Shown here piece by piece: positions 19,144 to 29,992 of a stretch of DNA of 64,000 nt. The notes beneath the pieces are model-generated. The model was not told the origin of the DNA. It ran no database searches and was given only the letters and a program-made list of their open reading frames with translations. How positions within the stretch are numbered: the stretch's first letter is position 1; each line of letters opens with the position of its first letter. The position numbers and the translations under genes were made by a program. The DNA is from Burkholderiales bacterium. GTDB lineage: Bacteria > Pseudomonadota > Gammaproteobacteria > Burkholderiales > Burkholderiaceae_C. The stretch lies in the NCBI GenBank assembly GCA_947453625.1, contig CANGHK010000029.1, positions 1 through 64,000 on the forward strand, read 5' to 3'.

Positions 19144-19173
19144 CAGCAGAGCCGCCTGTGGTGGGCGCTCATG

Positions 19174-19560
19174 TCAGGGCTTGGCCGCGGGTTGGGCGAG
19201 CCGGTCGAGGCATTTGGCGCGCGCGGTCTCGTCGGCCTCGGCATGGCAGCGCGCCACCGCGTCGTTGACGCCACCGCTGCTGCCGTTCTTGCCCCGTTTG
19301 GCGGTCGGTGAGCTCGGCTTGGCCGTGGTGCTGCCCAGCGGGATGCTGAACTGCGGCGTGGCCTGCCCCTCGGGGCGCAGCTCGCCCGGCAGGGTGGCGG
19401 ATTCGCGTTTTTCGGCGGGCGTCAGCAGGCGGGTCGCGGGCTTGACGGTCTTGGCGGCCGATGCGACCGGGGCCGTATCGGCTGCTGCCTGCGCCATTGC
19501 GCACAGCGGCGTCAGTGCCAGCAGCGCGGCGGCCAGCAGGGAAACACAGGGCTTGTTCAT
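19174..19560 (-). CDS. Small secreted hypothetical protein
   Basis: Signal peptide MNKPCVSLLAAALLALTPLCAMA; C-terminal VARCHAEADETARAKCLDRLA. Confidence 0.7.
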   Translation of the reverse strand: MNKPCVSLLAAALLALTPLCAMAQAAADTAPVASAAKTVKPATRLLTPAEKRESATLPGELRPEGQATPQFSIPLGSTTAKPSSPTAKRGKNGSSGGVNDAVARCHAEADETARAKCLDRLAQPAAKP

Positions 19561-19630
19561 GGGCGCTATTCTGGACCCGCGCCGCGGCAGATCGCTTGCG
19601 CGCCGGTCTGGCCCCCATCGCATCTGGGGG

Positions 19631-19646
19631 CTGTATTTTCAAACAG
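19631..19646 (+). promoter_or_regulatory. LexA (SOS) box candidate
   Basis: CTGTATTTTCAAACAG = CTGT-N8-ACAG, 16 nt upstream of the GTG start of a DinG-like helicase. Confidence 0.7.
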
Positions 19647-19661
19647 TATCATGCCGGGGAC

Positions 19662-22004
19662 GTGCCCGAGCCCACTTACACCGTCGCTGTTCGCACGCTG
19701 TGCGAATTTGCCGCCAAGCAGGGCGACCTCGACCTGCGCTTCACGCCGTCGCCGACGGCGCAGCAAGGCATCGCCGGCCACCAGAGCGTGGTGGCGCGCC
19801 GGCCGCCGGGTTACCGCGCCGAACTGGCCCTGAGCGGGCGCCACCGGCAACTCTGCGTGCGCGGGCGCGCCGACGGCTGGGACCCGGCGCGCCAGTGCCT
19901 GGAGGAGATCAAGACTTTCAAGGGCGAACTCGGCGCGATGCCCGCCAACCACCGTGCGCTGCACTGGGCCCAGGCCAAGGTCTATGCGGCACTGCTGTGC
20001 CGCCAACTCGGCCTGGCCGAGGTCGAGGTGGCGCTGGTCTATTTCGACACGCTGCGCCAGCAGGAGGCGCCGCCCATCGTCCAGCGCTGCAGCGCCGAGG
20101 AACTCGAGCAGTTCTTCACCGCGCTGTGCGAGCGCTTCCTGGGCTGGGCCGACCAGGAAGTGGCGCACCGGGCGCAGCGTGACGCGGCGCTGACGGCGCT
20201 GCGCTTCCCGCACCCGGACTTCCGCAGCGGCCAGCGCCCGCTGGCCGAAGCCGTGTACAAGGCCGCAAGGCTGGGCCGCTGCCTGCTGGCCCAGGCGCCC
20301 ACCGGCATAGGCAAGACCGTCGGCACGCTGTTCCCGCTGCTCAAGGCCTGCCCGGGACAGGCCATCGACAAGGTCTTCTTCCTCACTGCCAAGGGCTCGG
20401 GCCGCGCGCTGGCGCTGGGTGCGCTGGACCTGATCCGGCGCAGCGCGCCGGCGCTGTCGCTGCGGGTGATCGAGGCGGTGGCACGCGACAAGGCCTGCGA
20501 GCATCCCGACAAGCAGTGCCACGGCGCGTCCTGTCCGCTGGCGCGCGGCTTCTACGACCGGCTGCCGGCGGCGCGCGAGGCCGCCGTGGCAGTCATGGCG
20601 GCGGGCGCGGTGGGCGCTCAGTCCGCGCTGAGCCGCCAGGGCTTGCGCCAGGTCGCGCTGGCCCATGCGCTGTGCCCTTACTACCTGGGGCAGGAGCTGG
20701 TGCGCTGGTGCGACGTGGTGGTGGGCGACTACAACCACTGGTTCGACAGCACGGCCTTGCTGCACGGCCTGACGCTGGCCCAGGGCTGGCGTGCGGCGGT
20801 GCTGGTCGACGAGGCGCACAACCTGGTCGAGCGTGCCCGTGCGATGTACAGCGCGACGCTGGACCCGGCGCAGTTCGGCGCGCTGCGCGCGGCGGCGCCG
20901 GCCGCGCTGAGGCCGCCGCTGGCCCGCCTGCAGCGGCAATGGACGCGGCTGGCCCAGTCCCAGACCCTGGCCTACCAGGTGCATGACGCGCCGCCGGCCA
21001 AGTTCGTCGCGGCGCTGCAGCAGGCCAGCACGGCCCTCGGCGAGCATCTGGCCGGGTTGGCCGAGGTGTCCGCCAGCGCCGAAGCGATCCCCGCCGCAGC
21101 CGCGCTCGACCCCGCCCTGCTGCGCTTCCACTTCGACGCGCTGCATTTCCTTCGCCTGCTCGAATCCTTCGGCAGCCATTCGCTGTTCGACATCAGCCTC
21201 GATGCCAGCGGCCGGCGGCCGCTGGCCACGCCGTGCATCCGCAATGCGGTGCCCGCACCCTTCCTGAAGCCCAGGTTCGCCGCCGCGCAGTCGACCACGC
21301 TGTTCTCGGCCACGCTGACGCCGATGCAGTTCTATGCCGACACGCTGGGTCTGCCCGAGGACAGCGCCTGGCTGACGGTCGACGCGCCCTTCGAGTCCGG
21401 GCAACTGGCGGTGCGTATCGTGCGCGGGGTGTCGACGCGTTTCCGCCACCGCGCCGATTCGCTGCCGCCCATCGCCACGCTGATCGCGGCGCAATACGCC
21501 GAGCGCCCCGGCAACTACCTGGCATTTTTCAGCAGCTTCGATTACCTGCAGCAGGCCGTCGCGGCCTTCACGGCGCGCCACCCGCAAGTTCCCGTCTGGG
21601 CCCAGGACCGGCGCCTGGACGAGGCCGGGCGCGAGGCGTTTCTGGCGCGCTTCGAGACCGACGGCCGCGGCATAGGCTTCGCGGTGCTGGGCGGCTCGTT
21701 TGCCGAAGGCATAGACCTGGCCGGCACGCGGCTGATAGGCGCCTTCATCGCCACCCTCGGGCTGCCGCAGTTCAACCCCGTCAACGAGGCGCTGCGCCAG
21801 CGGCTGCAGGCCGAATTCGGCGCCGGCCACGACTACACCTACCTCTACCCCGGCCTGCGCAAGGTGGTGCAGGCCGCGGGGCGGGTGATCCGCACGTTGT
21901 CCGACCGCGGCAGCCTGCACCTGATCGACGACCGCTTCGCCCGGCCCGAGGTGCTCCGCCTGCTGCCGACCTGGTGGCGCATCGAGACGCCGGGCGGCGG
22001 CTGA
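19662..22004 (+). CDS. PD-(D/E)XK nuclease domain fused to XPD/DinG-family FeS DNA helicase
   Basis: N-terminal GRADGWD...CLEEIKTFKG nuclease motif, APTGIGKTVGTLFP Walker A, four Cys (ACEHPDKQCHGASCP...LCPYY), VDEAHNLVERAR DEAH box. Confidence 0.88.
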   Translation: MPEPTYTVAVRTLCEFAAKQGDLDLRFTPSPTAQQGIAGHQSVVARRPPGYRAELALSGRHRQLCVRGRADGWDPARQCLEEIKTFKGELGAMPANHRALHWAQAKVYAALLCRQLGLAEVEVALVYFDTLRQQEAPPIVQRCSAEELEQFFTALCERFLGWADQEVAHRAQRDAALTALRFPHPDFRSGQRPLAEAVYKAARLGRCLLAQAPTGIGKTVGTLFPLLKACPGQAIDKVFFLTAKGSGRALALGALDLIRRSAPALSLRVIEAVARDKACEHPDKQCHGASCPLARGFYDRLPAAREAAVAVMAAGAVGAQSALSRQGLRQVALAHALCPYYLGQELVRWCDVVVGDYNHWFDSTALLHGLTLAQGWRAAVLVDEAHNLVERARAMYSATLDPAQFGALRAAAPAALRPPLARLQRQWTRLAQSQTLAYQVHDAPPAKFVAALQQASTALGEHLAGLAEVSASAEAIPAAAALDPALLRFHFDALHFLRLLESFGSHSLFDISLDASGRRPLATPCIRNAVPAPFLKPRFAAAQSTTLFSATLTPMQFYADTLGLPEDSAWLTVDAPFESGQLAVRIVRGVSTRFRHRADSLPPIATLIAAQYAERPGNYLAFFSSFDYLQQAVAAFTARHPQVPVWAQDRRLDEAGREAFLARFETDGRGIGFAVLGGSFAEGIDLAGTRLIGAFIATLGLPQFNPVNEALRQRLQAEFGAGHDYTYLYPGLRKVVQAAGRVIRTLSDRGSLHLIDDRFARPEVLRLLPTWWRIETPGGG

Positions 22005-22078
22005 CCGGCGCGTGAACGGCTGCGGGCTGGCCCGTCCTCTGCGGGTTTTCGGGTGATTGCCGGGGTCGGCGCAAGACC

Positions 22079-22095
22079 ATACACTGGTGTATTGG
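22079..22095 (+). promoter_or_regulatory. Candidate TetR-type operator (site 1)
   Basis: ATACACTGGTGTATTGG; ATACAC-TG-GTGTAT perfect palindrome; shares core with site at 35553. Confidence 0.55.
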
Positions 22096-22136
22096 CGCAT
22101 TCACGCCTGATCTGATGCTTTGATGGGACACCCGCG

Positions 22137-22961
22137 ATGACCGATCTCGTGGTTCGACGTTTGCTGATCGACCTGAACACCCCGTTTCCCGGCCGCTGGA
22201 ACGGCGGCGATGCGTTTCGATCGGCCTTCTTCAGCGCGCTGTCGATGAGTTTTCCGGTCGGCGAGCAGTACTTCATCGATTCGGTGCGCAACGCGCTGAA
22301 ATCCCTGCCCGAGGCCGAGCGCGCCCGCTTCCAGGCCGAGGTGGCCGGCTTCGTCGGCCAGGAGGCCACGCACCGGCGATTGCATGGCTTGTTCAACAGC
22401 CACCTGGCCACGCTGGGCTACCGCAACCAGATCGAGCAGCGGGCCCTGAAGCGGCTGAAGGCCAATGCCCATCGCGACGTTCGGGTTCATCTGGCCGCCA
22501 CCGCGGCGACCGAGCATTTCACCGCCCTCTTTGCCGACTGGATGCTGCGCCACCCGGAAGCGCTGGCCGGTGCCGAGCCGCGGCTGCGCACGCTGTGGTT
22601 GTGGCACAGCGCGGAGGAGTCCGAGCACCGGAACACCGCTTTCGACCTCTACCAGGCGATCAGCGGCCACCATGGCTGGCGCACCAAGATATTCCGCTAC
22701 ATCACCGTCGTCTTCCTGGCCGACGTGCTGCGCCAGACGCTGCGCAACCTGTGGCATGACGGCAGTCTGTGGCGCTGGAGCACCTGGCGCAGCGGTGCGT
22801 CGCTGCTGCTTGCGCGCGACGGACTGTTCCGCGGCAACCTGGGCCAGTGGCGCGACTATTTCGCCCCCGACTTCCATCCCAGCCAGCATGATGCGTCGCT
22901 GTCGCGGCAATGGCTGCGCGACAACGCGGCGCAGTTCGCGGTGGTGGGGCAAGCCCGTTGA
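22137..22961 (+). CDS. Predicted metal-dependent hydrolase (PF10118-like)
   Basis: VAGFVGQEATHRRLH...AATEHFTALFADWML...WHSAEESEHRNTAFDLY. Confidence 0.8.
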   Translation: MTDLVVRRLLIDLNTPFPGRWNGGDAFRSAFFSALSMSFPVGEQYFIDSVRNALKSLPEAERARFQAEVAGFVGQEATHRRLHGLFNSHLATLGYRNQIEQRALKRLKANAHRDVRVHLAATAATEHFTALFADWMLRHPEALAGAEPRLRTLWLWHSAEESEHRNTAFDLYQAISGHHGWRTKIFRYITVVFLADVLRQTLRNLWHDGSLWRWSTWRSGASLLLARDGLFRGNLGQWRDYFAPDFHPSQHDASLSRQWLRDNAAQFAVVGQAR

Positions 22962-24646
22962 GCGCGTCCCCGAGAGTTCGCAAGGTGCTGGCGATCAGCG
23001 TCGGGCTGATCGCCCTGCTCGCCGCGCTGGCCTATGGCAACCGGATGCTGCTGCTGCAGTACTCGCTGGGCTGGTACACCGACATCCGCCATCCGCGCGC
23101 CGCCAACCAGCCGGTGCCCTGGGCCGCCGGCCCGGCCTCGGCCCCCCAGCCGCTGGCGCAGCGTCCGCCCAACATCATCGTGATCCTGGCCGATGACCTG
23201 GGCATCAACGATGTGTCGACCCATGGCGGCGGCCACACGGCCGAGGGCGTGCCTACGCCGGCGATAGACTCGATCGCCCGTGAGGGCGTGCGCTTCGACC
23301 AGGGTTACGCCGGCAGCGCGGTGTGCACGGTCTCGCGCGCCGCGCTGATGACCGGGCGCTATCCCTGGCGTTTCGGCGTCGAGTTCACCCCCACGCCGGG
23401 CGCGATGGCCCGCGTCGCCAGCACGCTCTACGCCAACAGCGCCAGCCTGCACCCGGTCAGCGTCGACCCCGACAAGGCGAGCCGGGCCAAGGACTTCAAC
23501 GACCTGGGGATGCCGGCGTCGGAGTTGACGCTGGCCGAGTTGCTGAAGACGCGTGGCTACCACAACATCCACATCGGCAAATGGCACCTGGGCAGCACGC
23601 CCGAGATGCGGCCGAACAACCAGGGTTTCGACGAAAGCCTGTTCATGGAGAGCGGGCTCTACCTGCCCGAGCATGACGCGCGGGTCGTCAATTCGAAGCA
23701 GGAGTTCGACCCGATCGACAAGTTCCTGTGGCCCAACATGCGCTACGGCGTCAGCTACAACGGCGGCAAGTGGTTCGAGCCGGCCGGCTACCTGACCGAC
23801 TACTTCACCGACGAGGCCGTCAACGCGATCCGGCGCAACAAGCACCAGCCCTTCTTCATGTACCTGGCGCACTGGGGCGTGCACACGCCGCTGCAGGCCA
23901 GCAAGGCCGATTACGACGCGCTGGCCAACATCCCCGACCACCGGCGCCGCGTCTATGCGGCGATGGTTCGATCGGTCGACCGCAGCGTGGGCCGGGTGCT
24001 GCAGACCCTGCGCGACGAGGGGCTGGACAGCAACACCATCGTGGTCTTCACCAGCGACAACGGCGCGCCCGGCTACATCGCCATCCCCGACGTCAACAAG
24101 CCCTACCGCGGCTGGAAGTTGACGCTGTTCGAGGGCGGGCTGCGCGTGCCCTTCGTCGCCCAATGGCCTGGCCACATCCCGGCCGGCACGCGCTATGCGC
24201 CGCCGGTCTCCAACATCGACATCCTGCCCACCGTGCTGGCCGCGGCCGGCGTGCGCGCGCCCACCGACCGGGTGATCGACGGCGTCAACCTGCTGCCCTT
24301 CCTGGCGCCGCCCCCGTCCCAGGCCCCGGCCGTGCAAGCGGGCCGCCCGCTGTACTGGCGCGACGGCCCTTACCGGGCGCTGCAGGACCAGGGCTGGAAG
24401 CTGATCGTCAGCGAGCGCCCGCGCCGCGACTGGCTGTTCCACCTCGCCGTCGACCCGACCGAGAAGACCAACCTGGCGGCCAGCCAGCCGCAGAAGCTGG
24501 CCCAGCTCAAGGCCCAGCTGCAGGCCCACCATGCCGGCATGCCGCCGTCGCTGTGGCCATCCTTCATCGAGATGCCGGTGGCCATAGACAAGACGTCCGA
24601 CCAGACCATGACCGCTGACGACGAGTTCAGCTACTGGTACAACTGA
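22958..24646 (+). CDS. Membrane-anchored sulfatase (alkaline phosphatase superfamily) with CTVSR active-site motif
   Basis: PNIIVILADDLGINDVSTHGGG...AVCTVSRAALMTGRYPWRFG...GKWHLG...FTSDNGAPGY; TTG start overlaps upstream TGA. Confidence 0.9.
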   Translation: MSASPRVRKVLAISVGLIALLAALAYGNRMLLLQYSLGWYTDIRHPRAANQPVPWAAGPASAPQPLAQRPPNIIVILADDLGINDVSTHGGGHTAEGVPTPAIDSIAREGVRFDQGYAGSAVCTVSRAALMTGRYPWRFGVEFTPTPGAMARVASTLYANSASLHPVSVDPDKASRAKDFNDLGMPASELTLAELLKTRGYHNIHIGKWHLGSTPEMRPNNQGFDESLFMESGLYLPEHDARVVNSKQEFDPIDKFLWPNMRYGVSYNGGKWFEPAGYLTDYFTDEAVNAIRRNKHQPFFMYLAHWGVHTPLQASKADYDALANIPDHRRRVYAAMVRSVDRSVGRVLQTLRDEGLDSNTIVVFTSDNGAPGYIAIPDVNKPYRGWKLTLFEGGLRVPFVAQWPGHIPAGTRYAPPVSNIDILPTVLAAAGVRAPTDRVIDGVNLLPFLAPPPSQAPAVQAGRPLYWRDGPYRALQDQGWKLIVSERPRRDWLFHLAVDPTEKTNLAASQPQKLAQLKAQLQAHHAGMPPSLWPSFIEMPVAIDKTSDQTMTADDEFSYWYN

Positions 24647-24680
24647 CGCCCTGTTGTCGACCACCGCACCGGAGCCTGCC

Positions 24681-25151
24681 ATGGCGATCACCGTCCCGTT
24701 CGATCTGGCCTACGAGTTCGAAGTCAACGCGCCGGCGTCCGAGGTCTTCTCGGTCTTGTCCGACGTGCCCACCTCGGCCAGCTTCTTCCCCAAGCTGACC
24801 GAACTGGTCGACCTGGGGGGCGGCGCCTACCGTTGGGAGCTGGAGAAAGTCGGCACCGCCAAGGTCAATATCCAGACCATCTACGCCTCCAAGTATGTCG
24901 CCGACAAGAAGAAGGGCACGGTGGTCTGGACCCCGGTGGCTGATGTCGGCAACGCCCGGATCAGCGGCAACTGGACCATCACCGACAAGAAGAAGTTCAC
25001 CCACCTCGTGCTCAAGCTCGAGGGCGAGATCCACGTGCCGCTGCCCGGGCTGATGAAGAGGGTGGTGGTGCCGCTGGTCACCAGCGAGAACGAGGGCTTG
25101 GTCGAGCAGTACATCGCCAACCTGATCAAGCGCTTCGGCGGCGAGCATTGA
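24681..25151 (+). CDS. SRPBCC/START-like ligand-binding family protein
   Basis: MAITVPFDLAYEFEVNAPASEVFSVLSDVPTSASFFPKLTELVDLGGGAYRWELEKVG. Confidence 0.78.
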   Translation: MAITVPFDLAYEFEVNAPASEVFSVLSDVPTSASFFPKLTELVDLGGGAYRWELEKVGTAKVNIQTIYASKYVADKKKGTVVWTPVADVGNARISGNWTITDKKKFTHLVLKLEGEIHVPLPGLMKRVVVPLVTSENEGLVEQYIANLIKRFGGEH

Positions 25152-26512
25152 AGCCGCGCTGGCCCGCCTGGGCCGGCGCCGGCCTGGTCGCCGTCACGCT
25201 GGTCGCGCTGCTGCTCTATGCCAAGGCCGAGCAGGTGATGCTGGGTGCCGAGGCCTATCTCTACGGCTACCCGCTGGTGATCATGGACATCACAAGGGCC
25301 AGCGCGGCGCTGACCCAGGGCCCCGAGAACGCCTTGCACCGGGTGCGCCGGTTTCCCGACGCCGATTTCAAGGACGTGGTGCGGCCCAACGTCGACACCC
25401 TCTACACCAGCGCCTTCATCGACATGGCGCAAGGTCCCTGGGTCTTCGAGATGGCGGCCAACGCCCAGCGTTATGCGCTGATGCCCTTGATGGACGGCTG
25501 GACCAACGTCTTCGCCGCGCCGGGCACGCGCAGCACCGGCACCGCGGCGGGCCGCTTTCTGCTGGCCGGGCCAGCTTGGCAGGAGGCGGTGCCCGAGGGC
25601 CTGACGCTGCTGCGCGCACCGACCCGCATCGTCTGGCTGATCGGGCGCACCCAGACCAACGGCGTGGCCGATTACCCGCTGGTGCACCGCTTGCAGGACG
25701 GCCTGACGCTGAGCTCGCTGGCCGACTGGCAGGCCGGGATGACCCGCCCGCCGGCGCCTTGGCAAGCCGCCAGCCCAAGGCCCGAGCCGCCGGTTCGGCA
25801 GATGCAGGCGCTCGCCACGGTGGACTTCTTCCGCCGTCTGGCGCTGCTGATGGTCGACAACCCGCCGGCGGCGGCCGACGCGCCCATGCTGCGCAAGCTG
25901 GCGCGGCTGGGCCTGCGGCCCGGCGCACCGCCCGAGTGGGGCCTGCTCGACCGCTGGGCGGTCGGCCTGGGGCGCTGGCTGGCCGACTGGACCGTGGCGC
26001 GCGAACTGAACAAGCCGCGCGACCGGGTCAAGGGCTGGTCGACCCCGCCGGCCATGCTGGGCGACTACGGCACCCAGTACAGCATCCGGGCGGTGGTGGC
26101 GATGGTCGGTCTGGGCGCCAACCTGCCAGCCGATGCGACCTACCCCAACACCCGGGTCGACGGCCAGGGCCGGGCGCTGGACGGCAGTCGGCGCTACCGA
26201 CTGCACTTTGACGCCGGTGCGTTGCCTCCGGTGAGGGCTTTCTGGTCGGTCACGGCCTACGGCGCCGACGATTTCCTGATCGCCAACCCGCTGGGCCGCC
26301 ATGCGCTGGGCGACCGCGATCCGCTGGTCTTCAACCCCGACGGTTCGCTCGACCTGTGGCTACAGGCTGACCCGCCCGAAGCCGCGCGTCTGGCCAACTG
26401 GCTGCCGGTGCGGTCTGGCCAGCCCTTCCTGCTGAATGCCAGGCTTTACTGGCCTCTGCCGGCGGCCTTGAACGGCGAATGGGGCATGCCAGCGGTTGAG
26501 CGGCTCGACTGA
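25148..26512 (+). CDS. DUF1254/DUF1214 domain-containing membrane-anchored protein
   Basis: [18 protein letters not shown]...[23 protein letters not shown]...[29 protein letters not shown] start overlaps upstream TGA. Confidence 0.85.
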   Translation: MKPRWPAWAGAGLVAVTLVALLLYAKAEQVMLGAEAYLYGYPLVIMDITRASAALTQGPENALHRVRRFPDADFKDVVRPNVDTLYTSAFIDMAQGPWVFEMAANAQRYALMPLMDGWTNVFAAPGTRSTGTAAGRFLLAGPAWQEAVPEGLTLLRAPTRIVWLIGRTQTNGVADYPLVHRLQDGLTLSSLADWQAGMTRPPAPWQAASPRPEPPVRQMQALATVDFFRRLALLMVDNPPAAADAPMLRKLARLGLRPGAPPEWGLLDRWAVGLGRWLADWTVARELNKPRDRVKGWSTPPAMLGDYGTQYSIRAVVAMVGLGANLPADATYPNTRVDGQGRALDGSRRYRLHFDAGALPPVRAFWSVTAYGADDFLIANPLGRHALGDRDPLVFNPDGSLDLWLQADPPEAARLANWLPVRSGQPFLLNARLYWPLPAALNGEWGMPAVERLD

Positions 26513-26630
26513 GCGCTGGCCACTAGGGGATTGTCCCCGTGGTGACCGCCGCTGGCGCGGGCTGTCGTTACTGTCCCAGGCTGTCCCGGTGGTGTGTCCA
26601 CCGTGGCCCTTGACTTCCAGAGGAGCCTCC

Positions 26631-27872
<1,242 letters not shown>

Positions 27873-27902
27873 TTTGATTTCCCTAGCCTGAAAGCGTTAC
27901 CC

Positions 27903-28886
27903 ATGAAAGCTGTGCTGTGCAAGGCCTGGGGCCTTCCTGATACCTTGGTCGTCGAAGAGGTGCCGACACCGCAACCCGGGGCCGGCGAGGTGCTGGTCGA
28001 GATCCATGCCGCGTCGGTCAACTACCCCGACGTGCTGATGATCCAGAAGAAGTACCAGATCCAGCCCGATCTGCCCTTCATCCCGGGCAGCGAGGTGGCG
28101 GGCGTGGTCACTCAGTTGGGCGAGGGCGTCAGCAACGTCAAGGTTGGCGACCGGGTGATCGCCTTCGTCGGCCTGGGCGGATTCGCCGAAGCCGTGGTGG
28201 CCAAGGCCGCCGGGCTGATCCCTATCCCGCCTCAGCTCGATGACGCCACCGCGGCCAGTTTCACCTTGGTCTACGGCACATCGCACCACGCGGTGACCGA
28301 CCGCGGCGCGCTCAAGGCCGGCGAGACCATGCTGGTGCTGGGCGCGGCCGGCGGCGTGGGCCTGTCGGCGGTCGAGATCGGCAAGGCGGTCGGCGCCCGC
28401 GTCATCGCCGCGGCCTCCACCGACGAGAAGCTGGCGGTCTGCAAGGCGCATGGCGCCGACGTGCTGATCAACTACAGCACGCAAGACCTGCGCGCCGCGA
28501 TCAAGGACGCCACCGGCGGCCGCGGCCCGGACGTGATCTACGACCCGGTGGGTGGCGTCTACGCCGAGCCCGCCTTCCGTTCGATCGCCTGGCGCGGCCG
28601 CTACCTGGTGATCGGTTTTGCCAACGGCGAGATCCCCAAACTGCCGGCCAACCTGATGCTGCTCAAGGGCGCCAGCATGGTCGGCGTGTTCTGGGGCGAC
28701 TTCGTCCGGCGCGAGCCCCAGGCCAATGCCGCGGCGATGCAGCAGATGATGGGCTGGGTGGCCGAGGGCAAGCTGAGGCCGCTGGTGTCGGCGCGCTATT
28801 CTCTGGCCGACACGGTGCTGGCCTTCAACTCGCTGGCCGCGCGCCAGGCCACGGGCAAGATCGTCATCGAACCCCAGCGCGCCTGA
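27903..28886 (+). CDS. NADPH:quinone oxidoreductase family (zinc-less MDR)
   Basis: PFIPGSEVAGVV...GAAGGVGLSAVEIGKAVGARVIAAAST. Confidence 0.92.
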   Translation: MKAVLCKAWGLPDTLVVEEVPTPQPGAGEVLVEIHAASVNYPDVLMIQKKYQIQPDLPFIPGSEVAGVVTQLGEGVSNVKVGDRVIAFVGLGGFAEAVVAKAAGLIPIPPQLDDATAASFTLVYGTSHHAVTDRGALKAGETMLVLGAAGGVGLSAVEIGKAVGARVIAAASTDEKLAVCKAHGADVLINYSTQDLRAAIKDATGGRGPDVIYDPVGGVYAEPAFRSIAWRGRYLVIGFANGEIPKLPANLMLLKGASMVGVFWGDFVRREPQANAAAMQQMMGWVAEGKLRPLVSARYSLADTVLAFNSLAARQATGKIVIEPQRA

Positions 28887-28944
28887 TTTCTCCCGTCAAC
28901 CCCCGCGCCCGACCGTGGCGCACGCTTGAAAGGACCGCGTCACC

Positions 28945-29922
28945 ATGAAGACCCGAATCACCGAAATGTTCGGTATCCAGCACCCGATCATCCAGGGTGG
29001 CATGCATTTCGTCGGCTTTGCCGAACTGGCCGCGGCGGTGTCCAACGCCGGCGGGCTGGGCATCATCACCGGGCTGACCCAGCGCACGCCCGAGTTGCTG
29101 GCCGCGGAGATCAAGCGCTGCCGCGAGATGACCGACAAGCCCTTCGGCGTCAACCTGACCTTCCTGCCGGTGATGACGGCGCCCGACTACCCGGGCTACA
29201 TCAAGGCCATCATCGACGGCGGCGTCAAGGCGGTCGAGACCGCCGGCAACAACCCGCAGAAGTGGCTGCCGGCACTGCACGAGGCCGGTGTCAAGGTGAT
29301 CCACAAATGCACCTCGGTGCGCCATTCGCTGAAGGCCGAGTCCATAGGCTGCGACGCGGTCAGCGTCGATGGCTTCGAATGCGGCGGCCACCCGGGCGAG
29401 GACGACATCCCCAACTTCATCCTGCTGCCGCGCGCCGCCGACGAGTTGAAGATTCCCTTCGTCGCCTCGGGCGGCATGGCCGACGGCCGCTCGCTGGTGG
29501 CTGCGCTGGCGCTGGGCGCCGAAGGCATCAACATGGGTACGCGCTTCATCGCCACCCAGGAAGCGCCGGTGCACGACAACGTCAAGGCAGCCATCGTAGC
29601 CGCCAGCGAACTCGACACCCGGCTCGTGATGCGCCCGCTGCGCAACACCGAACGCGTGCTGCGCAACGCAGCGGTCGATCGCCTGCTGGAGAAGGAAAAG
29701 TCGCTGGGCGCGAACCTGAAGTTCGAGGACATCATGGCCGAGGTGGCCGGTGTCTACCCGAAGATCATGCTGGACGGCACGATGGAAGCCGGCGCCTGGT
29801 CCTGCGGCATGGTGGCCGGGCTGATCCACGACATTCCCACCTGCCAGCAGCTGATAGACCGCATCATGGCCGAGGCCGACCAGATCATCCGCCAGCGGCT
29901 GGCAGGTTTCCTGGCGGCTTGA
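28945..29922 (+). CDS. Nitronate monooxygenase family (NPD-like FMN oxidoreductase)
   Basis: HPIIQGGMHFVGFAELAAAVSNAGGLGIITG...DGFECGGHPGEDD...VASGGMADGRSL. Confidence 0.92.
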   Translation: MKTRITEMFGIQHPIIQGGMHFVGFAELAAAVSNAGGLGIITGLTQRTPELLAAEIKRCREMTDKPFGVNLTFLPVMTAPDYPGYIKAIIDGGVKAVETAGNNPQKWLPALHEAGVKVIHKCTSVRHSLKAESIGCDAVSVDGFECGGHPGEDDIPNFILLPRAADELKIPFVASGGMADGRSLVAALALGAEGINMGTRFIATQEAPVHDNVKAAIVAASELDTRLVMRPLRNTERVLRNAAVDRLLEKEKSLGANLKFEDIMAEVAGVYPKIMLDGTMEAGAWSCGMVAGLIHDIPTCQQLIDRIMAEADQIIRQRLAGFLAA

Positions 29923-29992
29923 GGCCGTAGCAGCCCACGGTTCATGCGGTGGCCCTGCAGCCCAGGTCGGTCAGCAAGCCCGGCAGGACGCT

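Noticed and set aside
19566-22100. 844-aa minus-strand ORF antisense to the nuclease-helicase
   Set aside because: Shadow ORF with Q/R/G-rich composition and no motifs; the plus strand carries clear helicase motifs
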